NCBI GenBank assembly: GCA_965230495.1
Contig: OZ246004.1
Coordinates: 868,001-932,000, forward strand
DNA length: 64,000 bases
Reading direction: 5' to 3'
From: JACJYM01 sp965230495
GTDB lineage: Bacteria; Bacteroidota; Bacteroidia; Chitinophagales; Saprospiraceae
Part shown: one piece after another, positions 8,951 through 17,642 of the stretch
Layout of the letters: every line of letters starts with the position of its first letter
Position numbering within the stretch: position 1 is the first letter of the stretch
Program-made: the position numbers and the translations under genes
Notes under the pieces: generated by a model
Database searches by the model: none
What the model was told of the DNA's origin: nothing
What the model saw: the letters and a program-made list of their open reading frames with translations, nothing else

Positions 8951-9538
8951 ATGAATCAATCAGGAAAATCCAAGGGAGCAGACTCAATAATTAGAAATCA
9001 TATGATATGGTCTATGGGAGCAGGTGTGATTCCTGTACCTGTAGTAGACTTTTTGGCAGTATCGGCCATCCAGCTAGATATGGTTAAGCAATTGTCTAAC
9101 ATTTACGAAATCGATTTTAGTAAAACGAAGGGAAAGGCTATTATCACAGCCTTGACAAGTTCTAGTCTTGCCAAGTTGGGAGCAGGAAGAATGGTTAAAT
9201 TTATTCCGGTAGTTGGTACGGTTTTAGGGAGTATTACAATGTCAGTATTATCAGGTGCTACGACTTATGCTTTGGGAGAGGTTTTTAAAAAACATTTCGA
9301 AACAGGAGGAACGTTTTTAGATTTTGACCCGGCCAGACTAAAAAAGTATTATGACGAGAAGTTTGAGAAAGGCAAAGAGTATGCTGAGAAGATAAAAGAA
9401 GAGGAGGATAAAAAGGAAGAGATTAAGACAACCACCTCAATAATGGATAGAATCAGAGAGTTAGCCCAGATGAAAAAAGATGGCCTTATTACAGATGAGG
9501 AATTTAATAAAATGAAGGCCAAATTATTAGATGATTAA
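8951..9538 (+). CDS. DUF697 domain protein with C-terminal SHOCT-like tail
   Basis: Residues 10-115 (IIRNHMIWSMGAGVIPVPVVDF...) form a DUF697-type domain with two Gly/Ala-rich hydrophobic hairpins (IPVPVVDFLAVSAIQ and FIPVVGTVLGSITMSVLSG). After a highly charged, Lys/Glu-rich segment (about 130-165) comes IRELAQMKKDGLITDEEFNKMKAKLLDD without its first residues, a typical SHOCT oligomerisation/short C-terminal motif. DUF697 is otherwise found in GTPase-associated membrane proteins such as YcjF. No GTPase gene is adjacent. It stands alone with about 110 bases on each side; no signal peptide. Confidence 0.75.
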   Translation: MNQSGKSKGADSIIRNHMIWSMGAGVIPVPVVDFLAVSAIQLDMVKQLSNIYEIDFSKTKGKAIITALTSSSLAKLGAGRMVKFIPVVGTVLGSITMSVLSGATTYALGEVFKKHFETGGTFLDFDPARLKKYYDEKFEKGKEYAEKIKEEEDKKEEIKTTTSIMDRIRELAQMKKDGLITDEEFNKMKAKLLDD

Positions 9539-9619
9539 GAGGAATTGCTCGTAAGAATGAGGTATCAATGATTTGAACTATACCATCTTAATTAAATATA
9601 AAGGTCAGACATATTTTTC

Positions 9620-9627
9620 TATTTTTG
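9620..9627 (+). promoter_or_regulatory. Promoter -7 element (TATTTTTG) of the acyltransferase gene
   Basis: TATTTTTG fits TAnnTTTG and lies 31 bases before the ATG at 9,659. Confidence 0.5.
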
Positions 9628-9658
9628 TATTCTACTAGTACAAAATGTACTCGATTGA

Positions 9659-11323
9659 ATGAGCAGAGCATACGAGCATATTGAGCCAGATTTTTCAAAA
9701 TGGCCTATTACTATACATGATAGAAACAAGAAGAAATTTGCTGAAGAGTTGATTCAATTGATCTTTGATCGAATTTCTAACGGAAGTTTCGATAAGGAAA
9801 CGATGATATCAAAGGCCATTTATATGGAGATGCATCGTATTAAGAACAAACCATTAAAGGTAGATCCTAAAGACGAAAAATCCTTTTGGAAGGATATCTC
9901 ATCGAAGCTAAAAATGGCTCAGTCCAATATTGAGAAAGATGAGATTGTTGACAAACTATTGATTCGAATTATTAATAGGTATGTTGAAGAAATAACAGGT
10001 AATTTTAAACCCAAGACTTTCAAAAGAGCACGTTATTTTTTGAATGTTTTTTTTCGAGGCATTTTTAATAGATTTTCGGATGGAGGACTATTTAGCTTTT
10101 GGGGCGACTCTGATCTTCTCAGGAAGAAGATCAAACTATATGGAGATGTAGAACTGGTAAGGAAGTTATTTCCAAAAACCACAATGGTAGTTGTTCCAAC
10201 TCATTTTTCTAACCTTGACTCTCTGATGGTGGGATATAGTTTGGATTTTATGGTAGGATTACCTGCTTTTACATACGGAGCAGGTTTAAATCTGTTTGAC
10301 TATGAGATTCCGGGTTATCTAATGAATAGGCTGGGAACCTACAAAGTCGATAGAAGGAAAAAAAATCCCATTTATCTGGAATGTTTAAAGACTTACGTGA
10401 GCTATGCCTTGCAAAATGGAGTGAATAACATTTTTTTCCCGGGAGGCACAAGATCGCGAAGTGGTGCTTTAGAAAGCAAATTGAAACTTGGACTCTTAGG
10501 TTCAATAATAGAAGCTCAACGAGAACATGTTTTTGATAATATAGATAAGAAAATAATTATTGTTCCTGTGGTTATAGGTTATCACTTCGTGTTTGAAGCG
10601 AAAAGCCTGATTGAGCAACACTTGAAAAGTGCAGGAAAAGATAGATACAGGAGATATAAGGGAGCTAAGGGGAAGTCAACCAGTATATGGTCCATGATCA
10701 AAATGATATTTTCTCGAAAATCGGAAATTCATTTTTCTATTGGCCAACCAATGGATGTTTTTGGAAATAGTGTTGATGAAAATGCGATTAGTACTACTAA
10801 TAGTGGAGATAGAGTTGATTTCAAAGGTTACTTTGAAGGGATTGAAGGTTACAATGTGGATGGACAGAGAGAACAGGTTTATACCCAAATATTGGGAGAA
10901 AGTATTGTAAAAAGCTTTTTAAAACACAACGTAATATTATGTTCTCATCTCATTGCTTTTCTTGCTTTTAAATACTTTGAGCAAGAACGATCAGAAGAAG
11001 ATGTATACAGTATAGTAAATCACGATGTTAATGAACTGTCTATTCCCCTAGAAACATTTAAAAAGGTGTTAGATTCAACGGTGCGATTATTAATGGGATG
11101 GGAGAAAGAAGGTAAACTTCGGTTATCTTCAAATATTTCGGATAATGTGGATAGCGTTTTGAAAACAGGGCTAGAACATCTTGGAGTTTATCACTTAGAG
11201 AAAACTTTATATATAGAGGAAGATAAAAAGGAACTCAAAACAGAGAATCTTAAGCTTTTAAATTTTTACCATAATCGTTTATTGGGTTATGATTTGGAGA
11301 AATATATAACAATATATAAATAG
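9659..11323 (+). CDS. Large glycerolipid acyltransferase (PlsB/PlsC superfamily)
   Basis: A 554-residue acyltransferase. The catalytic H-x4-D motif is HFSNLD (His182, Asp187), GTYKVDRR at 226-233 matches block II, and FPGGTRSRSG at 260-269 matches block III. The length and the long helical C-terminal domain (about 400-554) are closer to glycerol-3-phosphate acyltransferases (PlsB type) than to the 240-residue PlsC enzymes. It should transfer acyl groups in phospholipid synthesis at the inner membrane. The acidic residue usual in block III (EGTR/EGGR) is Gly262 here. It starts a plus-strand group with the exonuclease 10 bases downstream. Confidence 0.8.
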   Translation: MSRAYEHIEPDFSKWPITIHDRNKKKFAEELIQLIFDRISNGSFDKETMISKAIYMEMHRIKNKPLKVDPKDEKSFWKDISSKLKMAQSNIEKDEIVDKLLIRIINRYVEEITGNFKPKTFKRARYFLNVFFRGIFNRFSDGGLFSFWGDSDLLRKKIKLYGDVELVRKLFPKTTMVVVPTHFSNLDSLMVGYSLDFMVGLPAFTYGAGLNLFDYEIPGYLMNRLGTYKVDRRKKNPIYLECLKTYVSYALQNGVNNIFFPGGTRSRSGALESKLKLGLLGSIIEAQREHVFDNIDKKIIIVPVVIGYHFVFEAKSLIEQHLKSAGKDRYRRYKGAKGKSTSIWSMIKMIFSRKSEIHFSIGQPMDVFGNSVDENAISTTNSGDRVDFKGYFEGIEGYNVDGQREQVYTQILGESIVKSFLKHNVILCSHLIAFLAFKYFEQERSEEDVYSIVNHDVNELSIPLETFKKVLDSTVRLLMGWEKEGKLRLSSNISDNVDSVLKTGLEHLGVYHLEKTLYIEEDKKELKTENLKLLNFYHNRLLGYDLEKYITIYK

Positions 11324-11333
11324 CAGATTTAAT

Positions 11334-11879
11334 TTGAATTTTATTGTATTTGATTTAGAGGCCACTTGTTGGATGGGAAAACCTCCAAAAGGAGTGATAG
11401 AGACTATTGAGATTGGAGCATACAAACTCAATGGAGTGGGGCAGTATAAGGACACATATAATAAATTTATCAAACCAGTAGTTAATCCTCAATTATCAGG
11501 ATTTTGTAAGAGTCTGACTAAAATTTCTCAGGAAGATGTGGATAGAGCCAAAACATTTGAAGAGGTTATTGAAGACTTCAAATTTTGGGCAATGGACGAA
11601 GTTGATAATTATATGCTTGTTTCATGGGGAGAGTTTGATCATCGTCAACTAATTAATGATAGTTTGTTACACGAACAAGATATTGATTGGTTAAGAAATC
11701 GACATATTAATCTTAGGAAACAATATGCTCGACTTAAGAGTTATAATAAGAAACTAGGGTTGAAGAATACAGTTGAACGAGAAGGGTTTGAGTTCACGGG
11801 ATATCACCACAGTGCTCTTGCAGATGCAGAAAATCTTGCAAAAGTTTTTGTTAAATTTATTGACGAGTGGATTTACTAA
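11334..11879 (+). CDS. DEDDh 3'-5' exonuclease (ERI-1/KapD-like)
   Basis: The 181-residue protein opens directly with the Exo I motif (FDLEATCW, Asp7 and Glu9), has Exo II in SWGEFDHRQL and Exo III with His and Asp in HHSALADAENLAK, so the DEDDh active site is complete. The spacing and the EATCW motif fit the ERI-1/KapD group of RNA or DNA 3' exonucleases. The start must be TTG at 11334: the codon before it is TAA and no ATG precedes the first motif. It follows the acyltransferase gene by 10 bases and precedes the DUF389 gene by 14. Confidence 0.85.
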   Translation: MNFIVFDLEATCWMGKPPKGVIETIEIGAYKLNGVGQYKDTYNKFIKPVVNPQLSGFCKSLTKISQEDVDRAKTFEEVIEDFKFWAMDEVDNYMLVSWGEFDHRQLINDSLLHEQDIDWLRNRHINLRKQYARLKSYNKKLGLKNTVEREGFEFTGYHHSALADAENLAKVFVKFIDEWIY

Positions 11880-11893
11880 TTAATTTGTAACTA

Positions 11894-13297
11894 ATGTCAA
11901 CAGATAATCGGCGAACAAATGACACTTCAAGACTTTATCGAGAGATAAAATATTTTTTTAAAGATAGGTTTAATCTCTCTGAAGATAAAGCACTCGAAAT
12001 AGAAACGATAAACGAGATAAAACGGAATGTAATATTTCGAGGGGCCAATTTGTGGATATTAATTTTTGCCATTCTGACAGCTTCCGTAGGTCTGAATATG
12101 AATAGTACGGCAGTTGTCATCGGAGCCATGTTAATATCACCCTTAATGGGTCCCATTATGGGAATAGGCTTGGGGGCCGGCATAAACGATTTCGAATTAA
12201 TTGTTCAGTCCCTGAAAAATATAGGAATAGCAGTTATTATCTCGGTGGCTACATCAGCTTTATACTTTTTTCTAACGCCACTCAATGATGCACAATCAGA
12301 ATTACTATCAAGAACATCACCCACAATTTATGATGTGCTAATAGCTTCTTTTGGAGGACTAGCCGGAATAGTTGCAGGATCACGAAAGGAGAAAAGTAAT
12401 GCCATTCCAGGTGTGGCGATTGCTACAGCTTTGATGCCTCCTCTTTGTACTGCAGGATATGGAATGGCAAATGGTAACTGGGACTTCTTTTTTGGGGCTA
12501 TGTATTTATTTTTTATTAATAGTGTATTTATAAGTATTGCTACATATGTCATTATTCGGTTGATGAAGTATAGTAAAAAGGAGTTCATGGACATTAACCG
12601 AGAGAGAAAGGTGAAAAGGTATATTTATATTTTTGCCTTACTTACAGTACTACCCTCAGTATATACGGCGTATAAAATGGTTAATAAAAGTGTTTTTAAC
12701 AGTCATGCACAACAGTTTGTTGATCAAGAATTTAATTTCGATAAGACAAAGGTTATTTCTAAGACCTTTAAGTATACAGGAGATGAGAATGTTATTGAAG
12801 TATCATTGTACGGCGACTGGATATCTGAAGATGTGATAGAGAGCTTAAATAAGAAAGTAGCTTCAAGGTTTGTTAATACAGAGCTTAAAGTATATCAGTC
12901 GGGAGATAATGAGATTGATGAAGAGACCATTAAATCAATTAACTCCGAACTTAAATACAATATACTGGAAGAACTGTATGCTAAAAATGATAAATTAGTC
13001 AATGATAAGAATGATAAGATTAAACTTTTGGAGGACGAATTATATGGTTTGAAAAAGGGCAATCTACCACATAAGCAGATAGCGGAAGAACTAAGTACTA
13101 TAAACAAAAATGTGTTGTTTTCATCTGTATCAAGTACTTATATAAATGATGATAAAGGGACTACAATAGATACAATCATTTTGGCGTATATAGTTAGTAA
13201 AGATAAACTAAGTGAATCTGAAAAGGAAGTCTTGAAAAGCTTTATTAGCACCAGAACAAATAATAAAAAAGTAAAATTATTTAACGAAAAGTCTTAG
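11894..13297 (+). CDS. DUF389 domain membrane protein
   Basis: After about 45 cytoplasmic residues come five or six membrane helices between residues 50 and 250, including the conserved VVIGAMLISPLMGPIMGIGLG and GVAIATALMPPLCTAGYG segments that define DUF389 (TIGR00341-type). The C-terminal 215 residues are soluble and charged (KNDKLVNDKNDKIKLLEDEL), with a predicted coiled coil and an OsmY/BON-like beta pattern. Function is not established for this family. It sits in a plus-strand run, 12 bases before the DUF721 gene. Confidence 0.85.
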   Translation: MSTDNRRTNDTSRLYREIKYFFKDRFNLSEDKALEIETINEIKRNVIFRGANLWILIFAILTASVGLNMNSTAVVIGAMLISPLMGPIMGIGLGAGINDFELIVQSLKNIGIAVIISVATSALYFFLTPLNDAQSELLSRTSPTIYDVLIASFGGLAGIVAGSRKEKSNAIPGVAIATALMPPLCTAGYGMANGNWDFFFGAMYLFFINSVFISIATYVIIRLMKYSKKEFMDINRERKVKRYIYIFALLTVLPSVYTAYKMVNKSVFNSHAQQFVDQEFNFDKTKVISKTFKYTGDENVIEVSLYGDWISEDVIESLNKKVASRFVNTELKVYQSGDNEIDEETIKSINSELKYNILEELYAKNDKLVNDKNDKIKLLEDELYGLKKGNLPHKQIAEELSTINKNVLFSSVSSTYINDDKGTTIDTIILAYIVSKDKLSESEKEVLKSFISTRTNNKKVKLFNEKS

Positions 13298-13309
13298 CTA
13301 GTAAACGAA

Positions 13310-13603
13310 TTGAAAAAGCATAACGACAGATCGATTAAGGAGACTTTGGGACTTTTCTTGCAAAAGAACAGAAAGCTGGAAAAGGGACTTAATCATGTCC
13401 AGATAGAAAGAGTATATCGTGATAAAATGGGAGAGCTTATTAATAAGTATACCCGTGAAATAGTACTTAAAGGTAACGTTCTACACTTATATATTACTTC
13501 GGCACCTCTCAAGAATGAGTTGTTGATGAACCAGAACAAAATAATCTCTTTCTTAAACGAAGAAGTGGGAAGCAAGGTGGTCACCGAACTAAAAATATTT
13601 TGA
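13310..13603 (+). CDS. DUF721 protein, DciA-like helicase operator
   Basis: A 97-residue DUF721 protein with the typical end LVLKGNVLHLYITSAPLKNE-type segment (here IVLKGNVLHLYITSAPLKNE) and the closing basic and hydrophobic pattern. In bacteria lacking DnaC/DnaI, DUF721 proteins of the DciA group assist loading of the replicative helicase DnaB. That role is inferred from the family. The start is TTG at 13310: in-frame codons upstream lead to a TAG without ATG or GTG. It ends 1 base before the YjbR gene starts. Confidence 0.8.
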   Translation: MKKHNDRSIKETLGLFLQKNRKLEKGLNHVQIERVYRDKMGELINKYTREIVLKGNVLHLYITSAPLKNELLMNQNKIISFLNEEVGSKVVTELKIF

Positions 13604-13604
13604 T

Positions 13605-13961
13605 ATGAATATTGAAGACTTTCATATATACTGTACTTCAAAAAAAGGGGTTAGTGAATCTTTTCCTTTTGATGATATAGTATTAGTGTTCAAGGTAATG
13701 AACAAAATGTTTGCTGCTATTAATATAGAGGGAGAACCGCTATCAGCTAATTTAAAATGTTTGCCTGACAGGTCTATCGAATTAAGAGAAAGATATTCGG
13801 ATATTACTCCCGGTTATCACATGAATAAAAAACATTGGAATACAGTAGTTATTGATGGAGAATTAGAGGATGCTTTATTGAAAGAGTTGATCGACCACTC
13901 ATACGATCTGGTAGTAAAAGGTTTAAAGAAGTCAGATAGAGAGATCTTGATTAATTTATAG
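13605..13961 (+). CDS. MmcQ/YjbR family protein
   Basis: A 118-residue protein with the MmcQ/YjbR fold: the N-terminal KKGVSESFPFDDIVLVFKV segment, the core MFAAINI, NLKC, and the characteristic MNKKHWNTVVIDG near residue 80. These small cytoplasmic proteins have a DNA-binding-like fold, but no established function. It begins 1 base after the DUF721 stop and is followed 11 bases later by the FAD oxidoreductase, so it belongs to the same transcription unit. Confidence 0.85.
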   Translation: MNIEDFHIYCTSKKGVSESFPFDDIVLVFKVMNKMFAAINIEGEPLSANLKCLPDRSIELRERYSDITPGYHMNKKHWNTVVIDGELEDALLKELIDHSYDLVVKGLKKSDREILINL

Positions 13962-13972
13962 GATATTATTTA

Positions 13973-14998
13973 ATGAAGAAGAAAGAAGTGTCTGTACTTA
14001 TTGTTGGACAAGGTATTGCGGGCTCTGTTCTTCACCACGAATTATCAAAAAGGGGTATTCATGCAGATGTACTGGATAACGGTAATTTGAGTAATTCGTC
14101 TCGTGTGGCAGCCGGTATTATCAATCCCCTTACTGGTAGAAAATTCAATCTTAGTTGGAATTATGACATATTTAAACCACATTTTTTAGAAACATACCAT
14201 GAAATTGGAATAAAAATTGGATCTAAGATTTTAAACGAAAAAGAGATTGTAAGAGTTGTTGAAAAAGTAGCTGACGAAAATTATCTTCTTTCGAAGTTAA
14301 GCCAAAATCCATATTCGGAATATGCAACACCTATTTTTCCTAAGGAATTAAGTCCCTTTTTTAACGAAGCTCTTAATTATATAAGTGTCAAAGGATTTCA
14401 ACTTGATACCACCGCCTTTTTAAATGGTTATAGGGCGTTATTAAATAATGCTAAATCCTTGATAAAGGCAGACTTAAAGATTTCACTGAAACAAAATATT
14501 TTTAAAGACTATGATAAAGTGATCTTTTGTGATGGTGCCAATGTGGTTAGTAATCCATTTTTCAATTGGTTACCTTTTCAGCCAGCAAAGGGCGAAGTAC
14601 TTATTGTTAAAATTCCAAATTTAAAATTATCATACATCTATAAACATCAATTATTTATATCTCGTATTGAAGATAGTATTTATTGGGTAGGCAGCGGTTA
14701 TGAATGGGATTTTGATCATGGGAATCCGACAGAAGATGGGAAGGAAAAATTACTTAAAAAATTCAATCAAGTCATAAAAGTTCCATACGAAATTATTGAT
14801 CATATCGCATCGATAAGACCTTCTACTAAATACCGTAGGCCTATTTTAGGTCAACATAATGAACACAAAAATATTTATCTATTAAATGGTCTCGGAACAA
14901 AGGGATCTATGCTTGCACCTTATTTAGCATATCTTATGACAAAACATATTATTAATGGAGAAGAGATACCTGAAGAAATAAATATAAATAGATATTAA
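13973..14998 (+). CDS. FAD-dependent oxidoreductase, DAO family
   Basis: The 341-residue protein opens with a dinucleotide-binding GQGIAG motif (12-17) and the following beta-alpha-beta unit. RVAAGIINPLTGRK near residue 44 is a conserved active-site/FAD loop of the DadA/ThiO-like DAO family, and GLGTKGSMLAPYLA near the C-terminus binds the FAD ribityl chain. It probably oxidises an amino acid or amine in the cytoplasm, but the substrate is unknown. Its stop lies only 2 bases from the stop of the convergent TPR lipoprotein gene. Confidence 0.83.
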   Translation: MKKKEVSVLIVGQGIAGSVLHHELSKRGIHADVLDNGNLSNSSRVAAGIINPLTGRKFNLSWNYDIFKPHFLETYHEIGIKIGSKILNEKEIVRVVEKVADENYLLSKLSQNPYSEYATPIFPKELSPFFNEALNYISVKGFQLDTTAFLNGYRALLNNAKSLIKADLKISLKQNIFKDYDKVIFCDGANVVSNPFFNWLPFQPAKGEVLIVKIPNLKLSYIYKHQLFISRIEDSIYWVGSGYEWDFDHGNPTEDGKEKLLKKFNQVIKVPYEIIDHIASIRPSTKYRRPILGQHNEHKNIYLLNGLGTKGSMLAPYLAYLMTKHIINGEEIPEEININRY

Positions 14999-15000
14999 AT

Positions 15001-15894
15001 CTATTTTTTACTATTCTTCTCTATGATCTTATATATTTCTTCATCTGATTTTCCAATATTTTCCAACAAGAATTTAATGTCATCGGCGAGATTGTGACTA
15101 GGATACTTATCCAAAAACTCTTGGTAACATTGTTTTGCCAAATCAATATTTTTTAACTCATTTTCAGCTATAAAACCTTTTAAGAAAAGTGCAGACGCTG
15201 CTTTTTCACTATTAGGATAATCCTCTAATATCCAATCATAAATGGATAAAGTTTTTGGGAAGGTTCTAATGGTTCTGGCCATTTCAGAAGCCTTATATAG
15301 GTATGTAGGTGAATGCTCATTATCAAATGCAAGTGCATGTGCCTCACAGGCGTCAACATATTTTTGAGCGTTTCTTTTATTAATACCAATGTCATCAGGA
15401 TTTTCAAATATCTTTTCGGCCAACTGAGTCATGAATGTATCAACATTGTTTATAGGTTCGGTTAGCGAAGATTTAGCCGCGGCTATTTTATCACTACTAG
15501 GAAAGTGTTGTATAAATCCTGAGAATAAGACATTCGATGCAGAAGTCTTTCCAGCTGATTTAAGCCTTGAAGCCAATTCATAAATATATAAGGGATGTTC
15601 TTGTGAGGTTTTTGCTGTTCTACTCAACATCATTAAATAAGTATTGGTTTCCGATGGTAGATTGAATTGTTTACTGACTTTTAAGCCTTTTTGTAATAAA
15701 TCAATGATGTTATTATCACCTTCTTTAATTTTAGTATTCAATAATGTTAAGTATTCAAGTGCTTTTTTAGGATCCTTAGAATCTTTGACTTCATTTTCCA
15801 GTTTAGAAAATTCATCGTTCCCATTTTGACCTGAATCATTTTTACAGGCCATTACAAAAATCAAACAACAACAAAACAATACTTTAAAATTCAT
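15001..15894 (-). CDS. TPR-type lipoprotein
   Basis: The N-terminus MNFKVLFCCCLIFVMAC is a lipoprotein signal with Cys17 as the likely lipid site, followed by a polar linker (KNDSGQNGNDE). The mature 280 residues are helical pairs with TPR spacing, best seen in TFPKTLSIYDWILEDYPNSE and NIDLAKQCYQEFLDKYPSHN. This resembles the repeat part of YbgF/BamD-like envelope proteins, but no partner gene is near. It probably mediates protein contacts in the periplasm. No TAnnTTTG box was seen directly upstream. Confidence 0.78.
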   Translation of the reverse strand: MNFKVLFCCCLIFVMACKNDSGQNGNDEFSKLENEVKDSKDPKKALEYLTLLNTKIKEGDNNIIDLLQKGLKVSKQFNLPSETNTYLMMLSRTAKTSQEHPLYIYELASRLKSAGKTSASNVLFSGFIQHFPSSDKIAAAKSSLTEPINNVDTFMTQLAEKIFENPDDIGINKRNAQKYVDACEAHALAFDNEHSPTYLYKASEMARTIRTFPKTLSIYDWILEDYPNSEKAASALFLKGFIAENELKNIDLAKQCYQEFLDKYPSHNLADDIKFLLENIGKSDEEIYKIIEKNSKK

Positions 15895-16042
15895 GGTTTA
15901 AATTTTAATATTCTTTTAAAAACGTGAAAATTGAATAATACAAATGTAAATTACTTTGTTTAAAAATGCCTAGAATTTACGATCAAAACAATATTCAACA
16001 TATTAAAATTATAGAGATACCGTTTTCAACGACCAACTAAAT

Positions 16043-17362
16043 ATGAAAGATAAGGAGTCAAAACAACGTAAAATCAATATTTTTTGGTTTAGAAGGGATT
16101 TAAGATTATTTGATAACATTGGTCTGAAGTATGCTCATGCAGATGCGAATCCATTAGTACATATTTTCATTTTTGACAAGAATATATTGAATGACTTAGA
16201 TAAAGATGATCTACGGGTAGCATTTATTTATAAACAGGTTGAAGACTTAAAGAAAGCAATAGAAGATGGAGGGGGAGTAATGAAGGTGTTTTACAATACT
16301 CCCGATTATGCATGGAAAGAGTTAATAGATAAATATAATGTCGAAAAGGTTTTCTTTAATAGAGATTATGAGCCTTATGCTAAACGAAGAGATCTCGAAA
16401 TAGAAGATCTCTTGAAAAAAAATGGAGCTAAAGTAGAATCTTACAAAGATCATGTAATCTTTGAGAGTAACGAGATTTTGAAGAAGGATGGAACTCCGTA
16501 TACTGTGTTTACACCATATAAGAAAAGGTGGCTTGAGAAGTTTGAAAGTTCTTTGCCTGAAAGTGATCCTAGGGTAAGAATATCTGAAAAGCCAGCTGAA
16601 ATTAGTATTTCTGATATGCCAAGTTTGAATGAGATAGGATTTGAAGAATCTTCTCATCAGTTTCCTTCGATGGAGGTGCCATCTTCTTTAATTAAAAACT
16701 ATTCAGCCCAACGTGACTATCCGGGACTTGACACCACAAGTAAATTAGGAATTCATTTTAGGTTTGGGACGATTAGTATTAGACAGAAAGCGGTGAAAGC
16801 TAAAGAGATATCACCTACGTATCTCAATGAGCTTATCTGGCGAGACTTTTACAGTATGATTTTGGATTCATTTCCATTTGTAGAACATAGATGTTTTAAG
16901 GAAAAATATGAAAATATTTTCTGGAGAAATAGCAAAGAAGAGATAAAGCTGTGGGAAACAGGGATGACTGGTTATCCCATGGTCGATGCAGGAATGAGAC
17001 AGCTTAATAATACGGGATTTATGCATAATAGAGTTCGAATGATAGTTGCTAGCTTTCTTACCAAACATCTTTTGGTGGACTGGAGGATAGGGGAGGCTTA
17101 TTTCGCTCAAAAACTTCTGGATTATGAATTGGCCAGTAATAACGGTGGATGGCAATGGGCAGCAGGATGTGGCACAGATTCGGCCCCTTACTTCAGGATA
17201 TTTAATCCTACATCACAAATGGAAAAATTCGATAAGGATAAAAAATATATAATGAAATGGATTCCAGAATACGGTACGGAGAAATATCCACAACCAATGG
17301 TAGATCACAAATATGCTAGAGAAAGATGTTTAACCACTTATCGAAGTGCTTTGTCCAATTGA
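16043..17362 (+). CDS. Deoxyribodipyrimidine photolyase / cryptochrome family
   Basis: A 439-residue flavoprotein with the N-terminal photolyase alpha/beta domain (FWFRRDLRLFDNIG) and the C-terminal FAD-binding domain. The latter is seen in TSKLGIHFRFGTISIR, NELIWRDFY, MRQLNNTGFMHNRVRM and the ASNNGGWQWAAGCGTD block that contacts FAD and the lesion. Length and motifs fit a class I CPD photolyase, which repairs UV-induced cyclobutane dimers with light; a cryptochrome role cannot be excluded. The gene is monocistronic and convergent with a small membrane protein gene. Confidence 0.9.
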   Translation: MKDKESKQRKINIFWFRRDLRLFDNIGLKYAHADANPLVHIFIFDKNILNDLDKDDLRVAFIYKQVEDLKKAIEDGGGVMKVFYNTPDYAWKELIDKYNVEKVFFNRDYEPYAKRRDLEIEDLLKKNGAKVESYKDHVIFESNEILKKDGTPYTVFTPYKKRWLEKFESSLPESDPRVRISEKPAEISISDMPSLNEIGFEESSHQFPSMEVPSSLIKNYSAQRDYPGLDTTSKLGIHFRFGTISIRQKAVKAKEISPTYLNELIWRDFYSMILDSFPFVEHRCFKEKYENIFWRNSKEEIKLWETGMTGYPMVDAGMRQLNNTGFMHNRVRMIVASFLTKHLLVDWRIGEAYFAQKLLDYELASNNGGWQWAAGCGTDSAPYFRIFNPTSQMEKFDKDKKYIMKWIPEYGTEKYPQPMVDHKYARERCLTTYRSALSN

Positions 17363-17375
17363 TAAATATGAATGT

Positions 17376-17582
17376 TTAAACACTCGACTCTTTCGTTTTG
17401 TCAATATATAATATGATCGATCCTCCAAAAATCATAAGTATATGTATGATCGATTTTATCAAAGTAGGTAGATCATAGATAAATCCTAACGGCTTAAATT
17501 TGATGCCAAAAATTCCCAACAAAAACGATAGAAAACCCAGAATAATTAAAAGGAAACCTACTAATGACCAATTTATTTTCAT
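17376..17582 (-). CDS. Small two-helix membrane protein (68 aa)
   Basis: The product has two hydrophobic helices, about residues 6-25 (SLVGFLLIILGFLSFLLGIF) and 41-60 (LIKSIIHILMIFGGSIILYI), joined by a short loop, and a charged tail (DKTKESSV). No family is recognised. A well-placed promoter box 33 bases upstream supports that it is a real gene. It lies tail to tail with the photolyase gene, 13 bases apart. Confidence 0.65.
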   Translation of the reverse strand: MKINWSLVGFLLIILGFLSFLLGIFGIKFKPLGFIYDLPTLIKSIIHILMIFGGSIILYIDKTKESSV

Positions 17583-17615
17583 AAAACTTATTCTTTATAG
17601 CGAAGTATTATCAGG

Positions 17616-17623
17616 CAAAAATA
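17616..17623 (-). promoter_or_regulatory. Promoter -7 element (TATTTTTG) of the 68-residue membrane protein gene
   Basis: On the minus strand TATTTTTGC, matching TAnnTTTG, 33 bases before the ATG at 17,582. It lies in the 60-base gap to the divergent DUF3810 gene. Confidence 0.5.
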
Positions 17624-17642
17624 CGTTATTATTACTTTACAT

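Noticed and set aside
16322..16657. A 111-codon minus-strand frame
   Set aside because: Inside the photolyase gene in antisense, without promoter or motif.
17365..17385. Hairpin GAATGTTTAAACACTC between photolyase and the small membrane protein as terminator
   Set aside because: The stem is mostly A-T with no proper loop and no T-run, so it is not convincing.
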